A DNA stretch of 64,000 nucleotides from VAZQ01 sp963807865 (GTDB lineage Bacteria; Pseudomonadota; Alphaproteobacteria; Rhizobiales; Xanthobacteraceae), in the NCBI GenBank assembly GCA_963807865.1, contig CAWEDK010000015.1, forward strand, positions 186,001 through 250,000, given 5' to 3'. Shown piece by piece: positions 28,051 through 37,659 of the stretch; position 1 is the stretch's first letter; every line of letters begins with the position of its first letter. The position numbers and the translations under genes were made by a program. The notes beneath the pieces are model-generated. The model was not told the DNA's origin and ran no database searches. It was given only the letters and a program-made list of their open reading frames with translations.

Positions 28051-29277
28051 ATGGCGAAGTCGAAGGCGACCAATCGTGCCAGACGCGCCGGGCGCGGCAA
28101 GGTCACCCGCTCTCGCAAGGCTGCGCGGCCGAAGCGTGCGCCCGCGCTCAATCCACGCGCCATCGAGGCGACGCTTGCCGACATCGCGCACGACATCCGC
28201 ACGCCGCTGACCGGAATTCTGTCGCTCGGCGAACTGCTGGCGACGTCCGAACTCGGCGAGCGTGAGCGCGGCTGGGCGACCGCGATCAAGACCACGGCGG
28301 AGCATCTGGCGCTGCTCACCTCGCTGATGGTCGATGCCGCGCGCGCCGAATCCAAGGGGCTCGTGCTGCGGCGCGAACTCGTGCGGCCGCGCCGGCTGGC
28401 CGAGGCGGTCGCCGTCACGCTCGCGGCGCGGGCGGAATCCAAATTGCTCACGAGCGAAAGCGAGATCGCCGCCGATTTGCCGGACGCCGTGATCGGCGAC
28501 TCCCTGCGCCTGCGGTCGGCGCTCGAAAATCTGATCGACAATGCGGTGAAGTTCACGGAGCGCGGTGGCATCCGGTTCGAAGCGGCATGCCGGCGGGCGG
28601 CACGCGGACGCGTGCGGCTGGTGTTCACCGTGACCGACAGCGGGATCGGCATGACCGCGGCCGAAATCCGGCGGCTGTTTCGGCCGTTCGCGCAAGCAAA
28701 CGAGAAGATCGCGCGGCGTTATGGCGGCGCGGGGCTGGGGCTGGCGTTCGTCAAGCGAATCGCCATCGCGATGGGCGGCGATCTGACCGTCACGAGCGCG
28801 CCGGGCGGCGGCAGCCGCTTCCGGCTTTCGGCGATCGTCGATCAGGTCAAGCCCTCGGAGACGGCGATGCCGGCGGCGCCGTTGCGGCGCGTGCGCGCGG
28901 CGCTGCGTCCGCTTTACATTCTGTGCGTGGACGACAATCCGTACGGCCGCGTCGTCCTCAACACCATCCTCACCGAACTCGGCCATCGCGCCGATTTCGT
29001 CGGCACCGGCGAGGCCGCGGTCGATGCGGTCGCGCACACGCGCTACGACGCCGTGCTGATGGACGTGACATTGCCGGGCATCGACGGCATCGAGGCGACG
29101 CGGCGCATCCGCGCGCTGAGCGGGGACGTGGCGCGGCTGCCCATTGTCGGGATCTCCGGCCGCGCCACCGCGAGCGACGAGGCGGCCGGCCGGGACGCCG
29201 GAATGAACGGCTACCTCACCAAGCCGCTTTCGCCGAGTGCGCTGACCGCGGCGCTGGAGCCGCTGACTCCGCCGTAG
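28051..29277 (+). CDS. soluble hybrid histidine kinase with receiver domain
   Basis: 408 residues from the ATG at 28051. A basic N-terminus (KSKATNRARRAGRGKVTRSR) leads to the HisKA helix with phospho-acceptor His in LADIAHDIRTPLTGILSLGE. The ATPase domain has SALENLIDNAVKFTERGG (N box), VTDSGIGMT (G1) and YGGAGLGLAFVKRI (G2). The receiver domain starts YILCVDDNPYGR with phospho-acceptor Asp in AVLMDVTLPGIDG and Lys in YLTKPL. No sensor domain or membrane segment is present, so input must come through protein contact. No partner regulator is adjacent. Confidence 0.9.
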   Translation: MAKSKATNRARRAGRGKVTRSRKAARPKRAPALNPRAIEATLADIAHDIRTPLTGILSLGELLATSELGERERGWATAIKTTAEHLALLTSLMVDAARAESKGLVLRRELVRPRRLAEAVAVTLAARAESKLLTSESEIAADLPDAVIGDSLRLRSALENLIDNAVKFTERGGIRFEAACRRAARGRVRLVFTVTDSGIGMTAAEIRRLFRPFAQANEKIARRYGGAGLGLAFVKRIAIAMGGDLTVTSAPGGGSRFRLSAIVDQVKPSETAMPAAPLRRVRAALRPLYILCVDDNPYGRVVLNTILTELGHRADFVGTGEAAVDAVAHTRYDAVLMDVTLPGIDGIEATRRIRALSGDVARLPIVGISGRATASDEAAGRDAGMNGYLTKPLSPSALTAALEPLTPP

Positions 29278-29341
29278 CGGCCGCTGCGCAACTTTACGGT
29301 GCTGCGCTCATGCGGGCTACGGACTTTACATCAGTGAGGCG

Positions 29342-31343
29342 TCAGGCCGGGCGGTCCGCTGTGTCGTCGACGATGCGCACGATGTCCGCCATGATCCGGT
29401 TCAGCTCGAAGTCCTTCGGCGTGTAGACCGCCGCGACGCCGGCCTGCTTCATCGTCTGCGCATCTTCCGGCGGGATGATGCCACCGACGATCACCGGGAT
29501 GTCGTCGAGACCGGCGTCCTTCATGCGCATCACGACGTCTTTCACCAACGGCACGTGCGAGCCGGACAGGATCGAGAGCCCGACCACGTGCGCGCGCTGC
29601 TCGCGCGCGGCCTCGACGATCTCGGCCGGCGTGAGGCGGATGCCTTCGTAGATCACGTCCATGCCGGCGTCGCGCGCGCGTACCGCGATCTGCTCGGCGC
29701 CGTTGGAATGGCCGTCGAGGCCGGGCTTGCCGACCAGGAATTTCAACCGCCGGCCAAGCTTCTTCGACACCCGGTCGATGTCGGCGCGCAAATCGTCGGG
29801 CGCCGGACTGTCGTTGCGCGCCGCGCGGCCGACGCCGGTCGGCGCGCGATACTGGCCGAAATCCTGCCGCAGCACTTCGCCCCACTCGCCGGTGGTGACG
29901 CCCGCTTTGGCGCACACGATCGACGCCGGCATGATGTTGCGGCCGTCGCGCGCCACCTGCCGCAACTCCGCGAGCGCCGCCTGCACGGCGCTATCTGATC
30001 ACGCGACGCCCGCCAAGCCTTGAGCCGCGCGATCTGCTCGGCCTCGACCCCGTGCGGCACGGTGAGGATCGCGTCCTCGCCGGCCGACGAGCGGCGACGG
30101 TTCGGTCTCCTTGAAGCGGTTGACGCCGACCACGGTCAGGTCGCCGCGCTCGATCGCCTCGACGCGCTGCGAGTTGCTCTCGACGAGCTGGGCCTTCATG
30201 TAGCCCATCTCGACCGCCGCGATCGCGCCGCCGAGGCGGTCGATGTGATCGAGCTCGTCGAGCGCCGCCCGCTTGAGCTCCGCGACCTTTCGGGCGATCT
30301 CCTCGGAGCCGTCGAAAATGTCGCCGTATTCGAGCAAGTCGGTCTCGTAGGCGAGGATCTGCTGCATGCGCAGCGACCATTGCTGGTCCCACGGCCGCGG
30401 CAGGCCGAGCGCTTCGTTCCAGGTCGGCAGTTGCACGGCGCGGGCGCGCGCCTTCTTCGACAGCGTAACGGCAAGCATCTCGATCAGGATGCGGTAGACA
30501 TTATTTTCAGGCTGCGGCTCAGTCAGCCCGAGCGAATTGACCTGCACGCCGTAGCGAAACAGCCGTTGCTTGGGATCGTCGACGCCGTAGCGCTTGCGCG
30601 GTGACCTCGTCCCACAGCTCGGCGAAGGCGCGCATCTTGCACATCTCGGTGATGAAGCGCATGCCGGCGTTGACGAAGAACGAGATGCGGCCGACCACTT
30701 CGCCGAAGGCGGACGGCTCGACCTCGCCGGAGGCCTTCACGGTGTCGAGCACCGCGACCGCGGTGGCGAGCGCAAACGCCAGCTCCTGAACCGGCGTCGC
30801 GCCGGCCTCCTGCAGGTGATAGGAGCACACGTTCATCGGGTTCCACTTCGGCATCTCCTTGGTGGTGAACAGGATCGTGTCCTTGATCAGCCGCATGGAG
30901 GGCGCCGGCGGAAACACATGGGTGCCGCGCGAGAGATATTCTTTGACGATGTCGTTCTGCGTCGTGCCGGTGAGCTTTTCGCGCGGTACGTTCTGCTCGT
31001 CGGCGACCGCGACATAGAGCGCCAGCAGCCAGGCGGCGGTCGCGTTGATCGTCATCGAGGTGTTCATCGCGTCGAGCGGGATCGACTCGAACAGCGTGCG
31101 CATGTCGCCGACATGCGAGATCGGCACGCCGACCTTGCCGACTTCGCCGCGCGCGAGCACGTGATCGCTGTCGTAGCCGGTCTGGGTCGGCAGATCGAAC
31201 GCCACCGAGAGGCCGGTCTGGCCCTTGGCGAGGTTCTTGCGATAGAGCTCGTTCGAATCCCGTGCGTTCGAATGGCCCGCATAAGTGCGGAACATCCAGG
31301 GCCGGTCGCGTTCGGGTCTACCGCCGTCCAATGGCCGGGTCAT
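29342..31343 (-). CDS. ecm: ethylmalonyl-CoA mutase, MeaA-type B12-dependent mutase (three frameshifts)
   Basis: A coenzyme-B12 mutase that interconverts ethylmalonyl-CoA and methylsuccinyl-CoA. The start MTRPLDGGRPERDRPWMFRT leads to TYAGHSNARDSNELYRKNLA, GLSVAFDLPTQTGYDSDHVL, NATAAWLLALYVAVADEQNV, SYHLQEAGATPVQELAFALA and GVQVNSLGLTEPQPENNVYR. The C-terminal B12 domain has VGKPGLDGHSNGAEQIAVRA, with the DxHxxG-type base-off motif, and GLSILSGSHVPLVKDVV. One chain of about 667 codons fits the MeaA/Ecm family rather than the larger methylmalonyl-CoA mutases. Frame changes near 30598, 30095 and 30005 each sit between coherent blocks. Ccr and Mcd genes lie within 11 kb. Confidence 0.88.
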
Positions 31344-31452
31344 GCTTGCCGCCTCGCCATTGTGCAATGCAGCATAGCGGCGCTGATCCCGCAAGCGCAT
31401 TCTGCAGGCAGAACGCGACCGCCCGGCGTTCGGGCTTCAGCCGGTGCTCCGT

Positions 31453-32481
31453 TCAGTTCGCCTTGGTCGAATAGGCGGCGCGGACCTTCTCCAGCAGCTC
31501 GGGCGACAGGTTGTTGACCGAGCGCACCATGGCCTGAAGCTCCTCGCCGGTGAACGGGTTGACGGTGAGCTTCGTCCGTTCGACCTCGGCAAGGAATTCC
31601 GGGTCCTTCATGGTGGCATCGAACGCGCGCCGCAGCGCGTTGAGGCGATCCGCCGGCACGCCGGGTGTGGTGAAGAACGCCGAGCCGACCTCGGCGGCGT
31701 TCACCACGGCGCTCAGAATGGCGCGCTGCTCATCGTTGCTCGCAAGCTCGACCGCGGTCGGCACATCCGGCATTTCGGGGTGCCGCTTGAGCGCGAACTG
31801 AACCAGGATCGAGACGCTCTTGTCGCGGATCCAGTCCGGATGCGCGACCTTCAGTGCGACCCAGGATGTCGAATGGCCCTCGGCTTCGCCGCGTTCGACC
31901 GCGAGCATGGCCTCGCTCGATCCCTTGTAGCCGAGGATCAATTTGAACTTGGTGCCCAGCACGTGATTGATGACGTTCGGATAGACATAGACGGTCGAGC
32001 CGACGCCGGTGGCCGACAGTGTCGACTGCGTCTTGAGAGCGTCCGCGAATGTCTTCACCGGCGACGTCTTCCACATGAAGACCATGTTGACGAGCGAATC
32101 GACGCGTCCGATCCAGTTGAACTCGGCGGTCTTGAAGCGCACGCCCTGGGTGCCAAGTCGTTCGTCCAGCGGGGCCGTCGGCGCCGCGATGCCGATCACG
32201 CTGCCGTCTTTTGGCGAGACGTTGAAGACCGTATTGGCGGCCAGGAAACTGCCGGCGCCCGGCATGTTCTTGGGCACGATCGTGGGCTTGCCGGGGATGT
32301 GTTTGCCAATGTGCCGGCCCAGCAGCCGGCCCCAGGTGTCGTTGCTGCCGCCTGGCGGATAGCCGATCACCAGGTCAACGGTCTTGCCCTTGTAGAAGTC
32401 CTCTGGAGCTTGCGCGGCTGCCGGGCCCGCGATCACGGCAATCGCCAGGGCCACGACGCTCGTCCGCCAAACAGCACTCAT
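31453..32481 (-). CDS. Bug-family solute-binding protein, divergent type
   Basis: 342 residues from the ATG at 32481. Signal peptide MSAVWRTSVVALAIAVIAGP then AAAQAPEDFYKGKTVDLVIG, YPPGGSNDTWGRLLGRHIGK and PKNMPGAGSFLAANTVF. It belongs to the more divergent Bug branch lacking PDGYTLL but keeping the ligand-binding PPGGSND and MPGAGS loops. Orphan periplasmic receptor, ligand unknown. It lies 109 bases downstream of the mutase start on the same strand and could follow an independent promoter. Intact frame. Confidence 0.85.
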   Translation of the reverse strand: MSAVWRTSVVALAIAVIAGPAAAQAPEDFYKGKTVDLVIGYPPGGSNDTWGRLLGRHIGKHIPGKPTIVPKNMPGAGSFLAANTVFNVSPKDGSVIGIAAPTAPLDERLGTQGVRFKTAEFNWIGRVDSLVNMVFMWKTSPVKTFADALKTQSTLSATGVGSTVYVYPNVINHVLGTKFKLILGYKGSSEAMLAVERGEAEGHSTSWVALKVAHPDWIRDKSVSILVQFALKRHPEMPDVPTAVELASNDEQRAILSAVVNAAEVGSAFFTTPGVPADRLNALRRAFDATMKDPEFLAEVERTKLTVNPFTGEELQAMVRSVNNLSPELLEKVRAAYSTKAN

Positions 32482-32593
32482 GCATCCTCCATTGGCGCAG
32501 CTCATTGCGGGAATTTTGCCGCAATAAGCCACCGTGAGCGTGCCGCTGCAATGCGACACGCTTGCGCCAACTGCAAGGCTCTTGGTTGCGGGC

Positions 32594-32854
32594 TTAGGCT
32601 CGTTTGATCAGCCGGATGAGGAAGAGCAGGATGCACGCGCCGATGGTGGCGGCGATGATCGCGGTGAGCCACCAGGGTCCGAGGCCTGGCAGGCGCAGTG
32701 CGCTCCAGAGCCAGCCGCCGATGAACGCGCCGATCACGCCGACGACGAGGTCGCCGATCAGGCCGTAACCGCCGCCTTTCATGATCTGGCCGGCAAGCCA
32801 GCCCGCGATCAAGCCGATAATCAGAATAACGATCAGACTCTGAGCTTCAAACAT
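32594..32854 (-). CDS. GlsB/YeaQ/YmgE-family stress-response membrane protein
   Basis: 86 residues from the ATG at 32854. Three hydrophobic segments: SLIVILIIGLIAGWLAGQIM, GLIGDLVVGVIGAFIGGWLW and WWLTAIIAATIGACILLFLI. The Gly-rich GLIAGWLAGQIMKGGGYG signature is typical of transglycosylase-associated (PF04226) small inner-membrane proteins, often induced by envelope or general stress. The tandem 11-base repeats at 32911-32943 lie just upstream of its start and may belong to its promoter region. Confidence 0.9.
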   Translation of the reverse strand: MFEAQSLIVILIIGLIAGWLAGQIMKGGGYGLIGDLVVGVIGAFIGGWLWSALRLPGLGPWWLTAIIAATIGACILLFLIRLIKRA

Positions 32855-32910
32855 ACTCTTCCTCCCCGGCTTTGCGGCGGAGGCAACGTGTCCCCCGCCA
32901 AGTGTTATCA

Positions 32911-32943
32911 ATGAGGTAACGATGAGGTAACGATGAGGTAACG
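32911..32943. repeat. three tandem copies of an 11-base repeat
   Basis: ATGAGGTAACG is repeated exactly three times at 32911, 32922 and 32933, followed by AT. It sits between the divergent GlsB-like gene (start 32854) and ccr (start 33103), so it may be a cluster of regulator sites or a replication-slippage minisatellite. Each unit contains GAGGTAA, not a palindrome. Confidence 0.9.
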
Positions 32944-33102
32944 ATATCGCGCCGGAACCTCCCTGTCAGTGCCAAAGACAGGGCGTGGCCACTTTCTTCG
33001 GGGGATTTGTGCTGGGGTGCGCCTGTTGCATCGCAACATCAATTGCGTCACACTTGCGCTGCCCGGGATAGATCTCGCCAAGCGGTGCGGGAGACATCGG
33101 AT

Positions 33103-34407
33103 ATGTCGACGGTTGCGCGCGTAGTGGCTGCCGAGCCACTGCAAGCCCCCAAGGATCTCTACGAGGTCGGTGAAGTCCCGCCGCTCGGTCACGTGCCGGC
33201 GAAGATGTACGCATGGGCGATCCGCAAGGAGCGCCACGGCCCGCCCGAGCAGTCGATGCAGCTCGAAGTGCTGCCGACCTGGCCGATCGGCGAGGACGAG
33301 GTGCTGGTCTTCGTGATGGCGGGCGGGGTCAACTACAACGGCGTATGGGCGGGGCTCGGGATCCCGATCTCGCCGCTCGACGGCCACAAGAATCCCTATC
33401 ACATCGCGGGCTCCGATGCGTCCGGCGTCGTCTGGGCGGTCGGCAAGAAGGTGCGGCGCTGGAAGGTCGGCGACGAGGTCATCGTCCACTGCAATCAGGA
33501 CGATGGCGACGACGAGGATTGCAATGGCGGCGACCCGTTGCTGTCGCCGTCGCAGCGCATCTGGGGCTACGAGACTCCGGACGGCTCGTTCGCGCAGTTC
33601 TGCCGCGTGCAGTCGCGCCAACTGATGGCCAAGCCGCCGCATCTGACCTGGGAAGAGTCCGCCTGCTACACGCTCACGCTCGCGACCGCCTACCGCATGC
33701 TCTATGGCCACTCGCCGCATACGCTGAAACCCGGCGACTACGTGCTGGTGTGGGGCGCCTCGGGCGGACTCGGCGTGTTCGGCGTGCAGCTTGCGGCCGC
33801 TTCGGGCGCCAATGCGATCGGCATCATCTCGGACGAAAGCAAGCGCCAGTACGTGCTCGATCTCGGCGCCAAAGGCGTGATCAATCGCAAGGACTTCAAC
33901 TGCTGGGGCCAGATGCCGAAGGTCGGCACGCCCGAATACAACGAGTGGGTGAAGGAGGCGCGCAAGTTCGGCAAGGCGATCTGGGACATCACCGGCAAGC
34001 GCGACGTCGACATCGTGTTCGAGCATCCGGGCGAGGCGACGTTCCCGGTGTCATGCCTGGTGGTGAAGCGCGGCGGCATGGTGGTGTTCTGCGCGGGTAC
34101 GTCGGGCTACAACATCACGTTTGACGCCCGTTATGTGTGGATGCGGCAGAAGCGCATCCAGGGCTCGCATTTCGCGCACCTGAAACAGGCGAGCGCCGCC
34201 AATCAGTTCGTGCTGGATCGCCGGATCGACCCTTGCATGAGCGAGGTGTTCCCCTGGGCGAAGATACCCTATGCGCACGAATTGATGCGCACCAACCGTC
34301 ATCCGCCCGGCAACATGTCGGTGCTGGTCAGCGCGCCGCGGACCGGGCTGCGCACGCTGGAAGACGTACTGGAAGCGGGCGCCGGCGGCGACGATCCGCT
34401 GTTCTAG
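33103..34407 (+). CDS. ccr: crotonyl-CoA carboxylase/reductase
   Basis: 434 residues from the ATG at 33103. Reductive carboxylation of crotonyl-CoA with NADPH and CO2 to ethylmalonyl-CoA, the key step of the ethylmalonyl-CoA pathway. An MDR-type fold: MAGGVNYNGVWAGLGIPISP carries the CO2-contacting Asn region, RIWGYETPDGSFAQFCRV the WG-(F/Y)-E pair (Tyr here instead of the Phe described for some homologues), GDYVLVWGASGGLGVFGVQL the NADPH site, and KRIQGSHFAHLKQASAANQF the conserved His region. Length and motifs fit the family fully, with no frameshift. The partner mutase gene lies 1.8 kb away on the opposite strand. Confidence 0.95.
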   Translation: MSTVARVVAAEPLQAPKDLYEVGEVPPLGHVPAKMYAWAIRKERHGPPEQSMQLEVLPTWPIGEDEVLVFVMAGGVNYNGVWAGLGIPISPLDGHKNPYHIAGSDASGVVWAVGKKVRRWKVGDEVIVHCNQDDGDDEDCNGGDPLLSPSQRIWGYETPDGSFAQFCRVQSRQLMAKPPHLTWEESACYTLTLATAYRMLYGHSPHTLKPGDYVLVWGASGGLGVFGVQLAAASGANAIGIISDESKRQYVLDLGAKGVINRKDFNCWGQMPKVGTPEYNEWVKEARKFGKAIWDITGKRDVDIVFEHPGEATFPVSCLVVKRGGMVVFCAGTSGYNITFDARYVWMRQKRIQGSHFAHLKQASAANQFVLDRRIDPCMSEVFPWAKIPYAHELMRTNRHPPGNMSVLVSAPRTGLRTLEDVLEAGAGGDDPLF

Positions 34408-34582
34408 CCCGACCAACTCCGATCAACGAACGGTGCTACTCAGCTCCTTGAACGCTGCCGGACCGGTGCTTTCCGAAATCCGGCTGATGGCGCGTTCACG
34501 GGCATCTCAGCACACGTTCGGCAACGGCCGCGGATGGACGCCATTGAACGGTAAACAGGACTGGTCGGGGGAGTCGTCATTG

Positions 34583-34795
34583 TCACCGTAGGAACTCGTA
34601 GGGCGCGTTGACCTCCCGCAAGTGTCCGAAATGGTCGTGCCCGCCAGCAAAGTGCCCACCGCCAAAGGCAAGAGCACCCCGATCCGAATAACCGCTACCG
34701 GCGCCGCCATGTGCTTCGCCGCCGCTTCGCGCAGGTACGTCGATCACAATGGCGGCACATCCCAGCGCGGCTAGGACAGCGATTGTGGTGAACAT
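34583..34795 (-). CDS. small exported Gly/His-rich protein
   Basis: 70 residues from the ATG at 34795 (MFTTIAVLAALGCAAIVIDV, a hydrophobic export signal), then a Gly/His-rich mature part, GGAGSGYSDRGALAFGGGHF, AGGHDHFGHLREVNAPY. Family unknown. A possible periplasmic metal-binding peptide because of the repeated His, which is inference only. It follows another tiny exported gene on the same strand. Confidence 0.5.
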   Translation of the reverse strand: MFTTIAVLAALGCAAIVIDVPARSGGEAHGGAGSGYSDRGALAFGGGHFAGGHDHFGHLREVNAPYEFLR

Positions 34796-34935
34796 TTTCA
34801 GCACAGCTTTTGTCACGTCAGCTACCTTTCCCGCGCCGTAACTTGCTGGCGAGGTGACGGGCAAGCGGAGAGACGTACCGCTGCGCCGTCAACTCGTCAT
34901 ACCGAGCTCGCACGCGATCGTGCAATCGGAGCGGC

Positions 34936-35079
34936 TCAGCCGCAGTACGGACCTTCGGTGGCGCCGGAGCTGTCGTACTGGAAGCCCGAATAGCCGCAGG
35001 TGTGCGGCGCGGCGGACGCAGGGACCGCGGTGGCCACCGCGAACAAGAGCGCAAGAGCGATCGTGATCTTGGTCATCAT
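34936..35079 (-). CDS. tiny exported protein with two Cys
   Basis: 47 residues starting MMTKITIALALLFAVATAVP, a clear signal peptide ending in ASA, then APHTCGYSGFQYDSSGATEG and PYCG. The mature peptide is only about 23 residues with two Cys that could form one disulfide. Too short for most gene finders. Not recognised; similar tiny exported peptides occur in Bradyrhizobium relatives as far as I know, but I cannot confirm this. Confidence 0.5.
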   Translation of the reverse strand: MMTKITIALALLFAVATAVPASAAPHTCGYSGFQYDSSGATEGPYCG

Positions 35080-35439
35080 ATCATCAACCTCGGTTTGTAT
35101 TTGCACTCGACCAGAGCGGGAGAAGCACCCTCAGTGGCGTGCGCGACTAATATCGCGTTCGTGCGATTGCGTTGCTTGCGCCCGCTTGCGACGGATGTCG
35201 CAAAATTGCTGTGAAAGCCCTCGAAGGAATTAGCGAGGTTTCATCAGAACCAATCGGTGGAAAGAGCCCAGTGAAGCCGCTGCAAGCGATGCGATTGGCG
35301 TATCGGGGGAAAGCCGCAAGGGCAGTTCGAATCGGTCAGATTCGAGCCAATTGGCGGTCTCATAATCAGGCGGGCAAGGGCGGAACATGGCGGGGATTTA
35401 TCGACCGGCCATGCCCGCCGCGCGGACGCGCCCGGGGAT
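35080..35439. other. intergenic region without recognised feature
   Basis: About 360 bases between the tiny exported gene and the 3' end of a Bug gene. I see no open frame with credible codon use, no RNA gene and no long palindrome. The promoter for the tiny exported gene should lie at its left end. Confidence 0.5.
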
Positions 35440-36402
35440 TTATTCGGCCGTGATGCCGAGCTTCTTGATCTGCGGTCCCCAGTAGGCGAACTCGCGGTCG
35501 AGGTGCTCCCCGAAGGCTTTGCCGTCCAGCGTGCCGCGCACGCCGCCGGCTTTGAGCCGTTCGGCGACCACGGGAACCTTGACGATTTCGAGCATCGCCT
35601 TTTCCAGCTTGGCCTGCATGTCGGGCGATAGCCCCGCGGGTGCGAAGAACCCGTACCAGTTTTCCATCACGACATCCGGATGACCAAGCTCGGCCGTGGT
35701 GGCGAGAGTCGGAAGTAGCGGCGTGCGCTCCGGCGAGGCCAGCACCAGCGCGCGCGCTTTGCCGGACGTGACGTGCGGCAGCAGCACCGGCAGGTCGGCG
35801 TTCATGATATCGACATGGCCACCGAGGAGGTCATTGAGGGCGGGCGCGGCTCCGCGATAGGGCACGTGCACGAGCTTGATGCCGGCCGACGCATTGAGCT
35901 GCTCGCCCGCAATATGCATGGTCGTGCCGGCGCCGGCCGACGCGTAGCTCATCTTCGCGTCCTTCTTCGCCATCGCGATCAGGTCAGTGAGGGTCGCGGC
36001 CGGGTGGTCCTTGCGCACGATGAACAGCGACGGCGCGGCTCCCATCAGGCCGATCGGCGTGAACGCCTTGCGTGGATCGTAGCCGGTTGGCGGCCGCAGC
36101 ACGGCGTTGATGACGAACGAACCGTGGCTCGCGACGTAGAGCGTCTTACCGTCGGGCGGCGCACGTACGACCATCTCGGCTGCCAGCGCGCCGCCGGCTC
36201 CGCCGCGGTTCTCCACGACGACGTCGGCGTTCAGCCGCGGTCCCAACTCCTGCGCGAGCAGCCGCGCCACCATGTCGACCGGTCCGCCGGCCGCGAACGG
36301 AACGATGATCTTGACGTTATCGGCCGCCGCCGCCGGCGCGACGAACAGGACGGCGAGTAAAAAGCAGACGCCCAGACGAAGGGCGTTCTGAAGTCGAGGC
36401 AT
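35440..36402 (-). CDS. Bug/TctC-family solute-binding protein
   Basis: 320 residues from the ATG at 36402. Signal peptide ALRLGVCFLLAVLFVAPAAA, then DNVKIIVPFAAGGPVDMVAR, ENRGGAGGALAAEMVV and a PPDGKTLYVA loop in place of PDGYTLL. It ends QIKKLGITAE. Orphan periplasmic receptor of unknown ligand, intact frame, and no transporter subunits nearby. Confidence 0.9.
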   Translation of the reverse strand: MPRLQNALRLGVCFLLAVLFVAPAAAADNVKIIVPFAAGGPVDMVARLLAQELGPRLNADVVVENRGGAGGALAAEMVVRAPPDGKTLYVASHGSFVINAVLRPPTGYDPRKAFTPIGLMGAAPSLFIVRKDHPAATLTDLIAMAKKDAKMSYASAGAGTTMHIAGEQLNASAGIKLVHVPYRGAAPALNDLLGGHVDIMNADLPVLLPHVTSGKARALVLASPERTPLLPTLATTAELGHPDVVMENWYGFFAPAGLSPDMQAKLEKAMLEIVKVPVVAERLKAGGVRGTLDGKAFGEHLDREFAYWGPQIKKLGITAE

Positions 36403-36523
36403 GGCAGGCTCCCTGGGCGTACGTTCGTTCTTGGCGACGATGCTTTGAGCTGATCCTGCCATTTAGCCAGTGCATGCACCACTGCCCGGGCGCGGCTAGG
36501 GGATACCCGCGACGTTTTGGCGT

Positions 36524-37417
36524 TCACCGCCGCTTTCGGTGGTCGTGGTGGTGGTGATGTTGGCCGCTGCGCGCAGCCTTTTCTTCGCGCGCGGCCCTGA
36601 TATGGCGGGCCAATGCCGAATTGAGTTCGCCGCCGAAAATGAAGATCGACGCGGTCCAATAGAGAAACACCAGCGCCATCATGACCGAGGCGAGCCCCGC
36701 GTAGTAGTTCACGTAGCTTGAGGAATACTGTGCCAGGTAGCGGCCAAAGGCGATGCCCATGCCGAGCCACAGGAGCAGGGTGGCGAGAATGCCGGGCAGA
36801 ATATCCACGAACCGGCGGTGGCCGGCCGGGAGCCACTTATGCACGACCAGCAGCGCCACGATGAGCACCGCGCTGGCGACAGTGAACCGGGCCACCGTGA
36901 GCGTGCCCTGGATCTCATCGAGCCAGGGCGCAAACTGCGCGGCAGCGCGGAGCAGCAACGGACCGAGGACGATCAGGATTCCCAGCGCAAGCATCGCGAC
37001 CGCAGCCACCAGCACGTAAACGATCGATTCCAGGCGCAGCACGAACCAATGCCGCAGCTCGGTTTCGCCGTAGGCGCGGTTGAGGCCGATCCGCAGGCTC
37101 TCCACGCCGCTCGAGGCAAAGAACACCGCGAGCACCGCGCCGACCGTCAGTACGCCGCTGTGCGAGGTGGTGAGCACCTTGTGGATTTCCAGGATGATCG
37201 GCTTTGCGATCTCTTCCGGCCAGGTTGCGAGCAGGAACTTGGCGACTTCGTCGGCGAGGTTGCGGAAGTCGAACAGGCTGGCCAGCGATGTGAGAACGAT
37301 GAAGAAAGGGAACATCGCCATGAGGACGGACAATGCGATGTGGCTCGCGATCGCCCAGGCATCGTCGTTGTTGAAATGATCGAAAGCCTCGCTGGGAATT
37401 TGAAAAAGCCGTCGCAT
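36524..37417 (-). CDS. YihY/BrkB-family inner-membrane protein
   Basis: 297 residues from the ATG at 37417. About six membrane segments including IALSVLMAMFPFFIVLTSLA, GVLTVGAVLAVFFASSGVES, IVYVLVAAVAMLALGILIVL and VMMALVFLYWTASIFIFGGE. The FFASSGVESLRIGLNRAYGE and YWTASIFIFGGELNSAL blocks are family landmarks. Function poorly understood; once mislabelled as ribonuclease BN. It ends with a His-rich cytoplasmic tail (GQHHHHHDHRKRR). Confidence 0.88.
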   Translation of the reverse strand: MRRLFQIPSEAFDHFNNDDAWAIASHIALSVLMAMFPFFIVLTSLASLFDFRNLADEVAKFLLATWPEEIAKPIILEIHKVLTTSHSGVLTVGAVLAVFFASSGVESLRIGLNRAYGETELRHWFVLRLESIVYVLVAAVAMLALGILIVLGPLLLRAAAQFAPWLDEIQGTLTVARFTVASAVLIVALLVVHKWLPAGHRRFVDILPGILATLLLWLGMGIAFGRYLAQYSSSYVNYYAGLASVMMALVFLYWTASIFIFGGELNSALARHIRAAREEKAARSGQHHHHHDHRKRR

Positions 37418-37562
37418 GAAAACTCCGCCCGCATCCTCGCATACCCGGAATGCGCTGGCCGATGATGCAGGATTCGGCGCAGGTCCTACAGCGGGTTGGC
37501 CTGCTTTGGAACCACAATCCACGCCGCTTCGTTCATGTGCCCGCGGATTTTCTCATCGCCCG

Positions 37563-37637
37563 CTAGTGGTCCAATTCCAACATTCGCATCCCGTTTCAGC
37601 AACCACCTTTGCGGATGTTGGAATTAAAGGACCACTG
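37563..37637. repeat. CTAG-ended hairpin element, copy A
   Basis: Left arm CTAGTGGTCCAATTCCAACA and right arm TGTTGGAATTAAAGGACCAC pair over about 24 bases with a 3-base bulge (TTT-type) ten bases from the outer end. The apex side of the arms reads TTCGCA/TGCGGA. Related copies with different stem sequence but the same plan lie at 45002-45225. The element overlaps the upstream extension of the EamA reading frame, arguing for a downstream start there. Confidence 0.8.
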
Positions 37638-37659
37638 GCGCATCGCGGGCGGATTGGAC

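Noticed and set aside
36524..37417. Ribonuclease BN
   Set aside because: YihY-family proteins were once given this name in error; the membrane topology fits YihY, not a nuclease.
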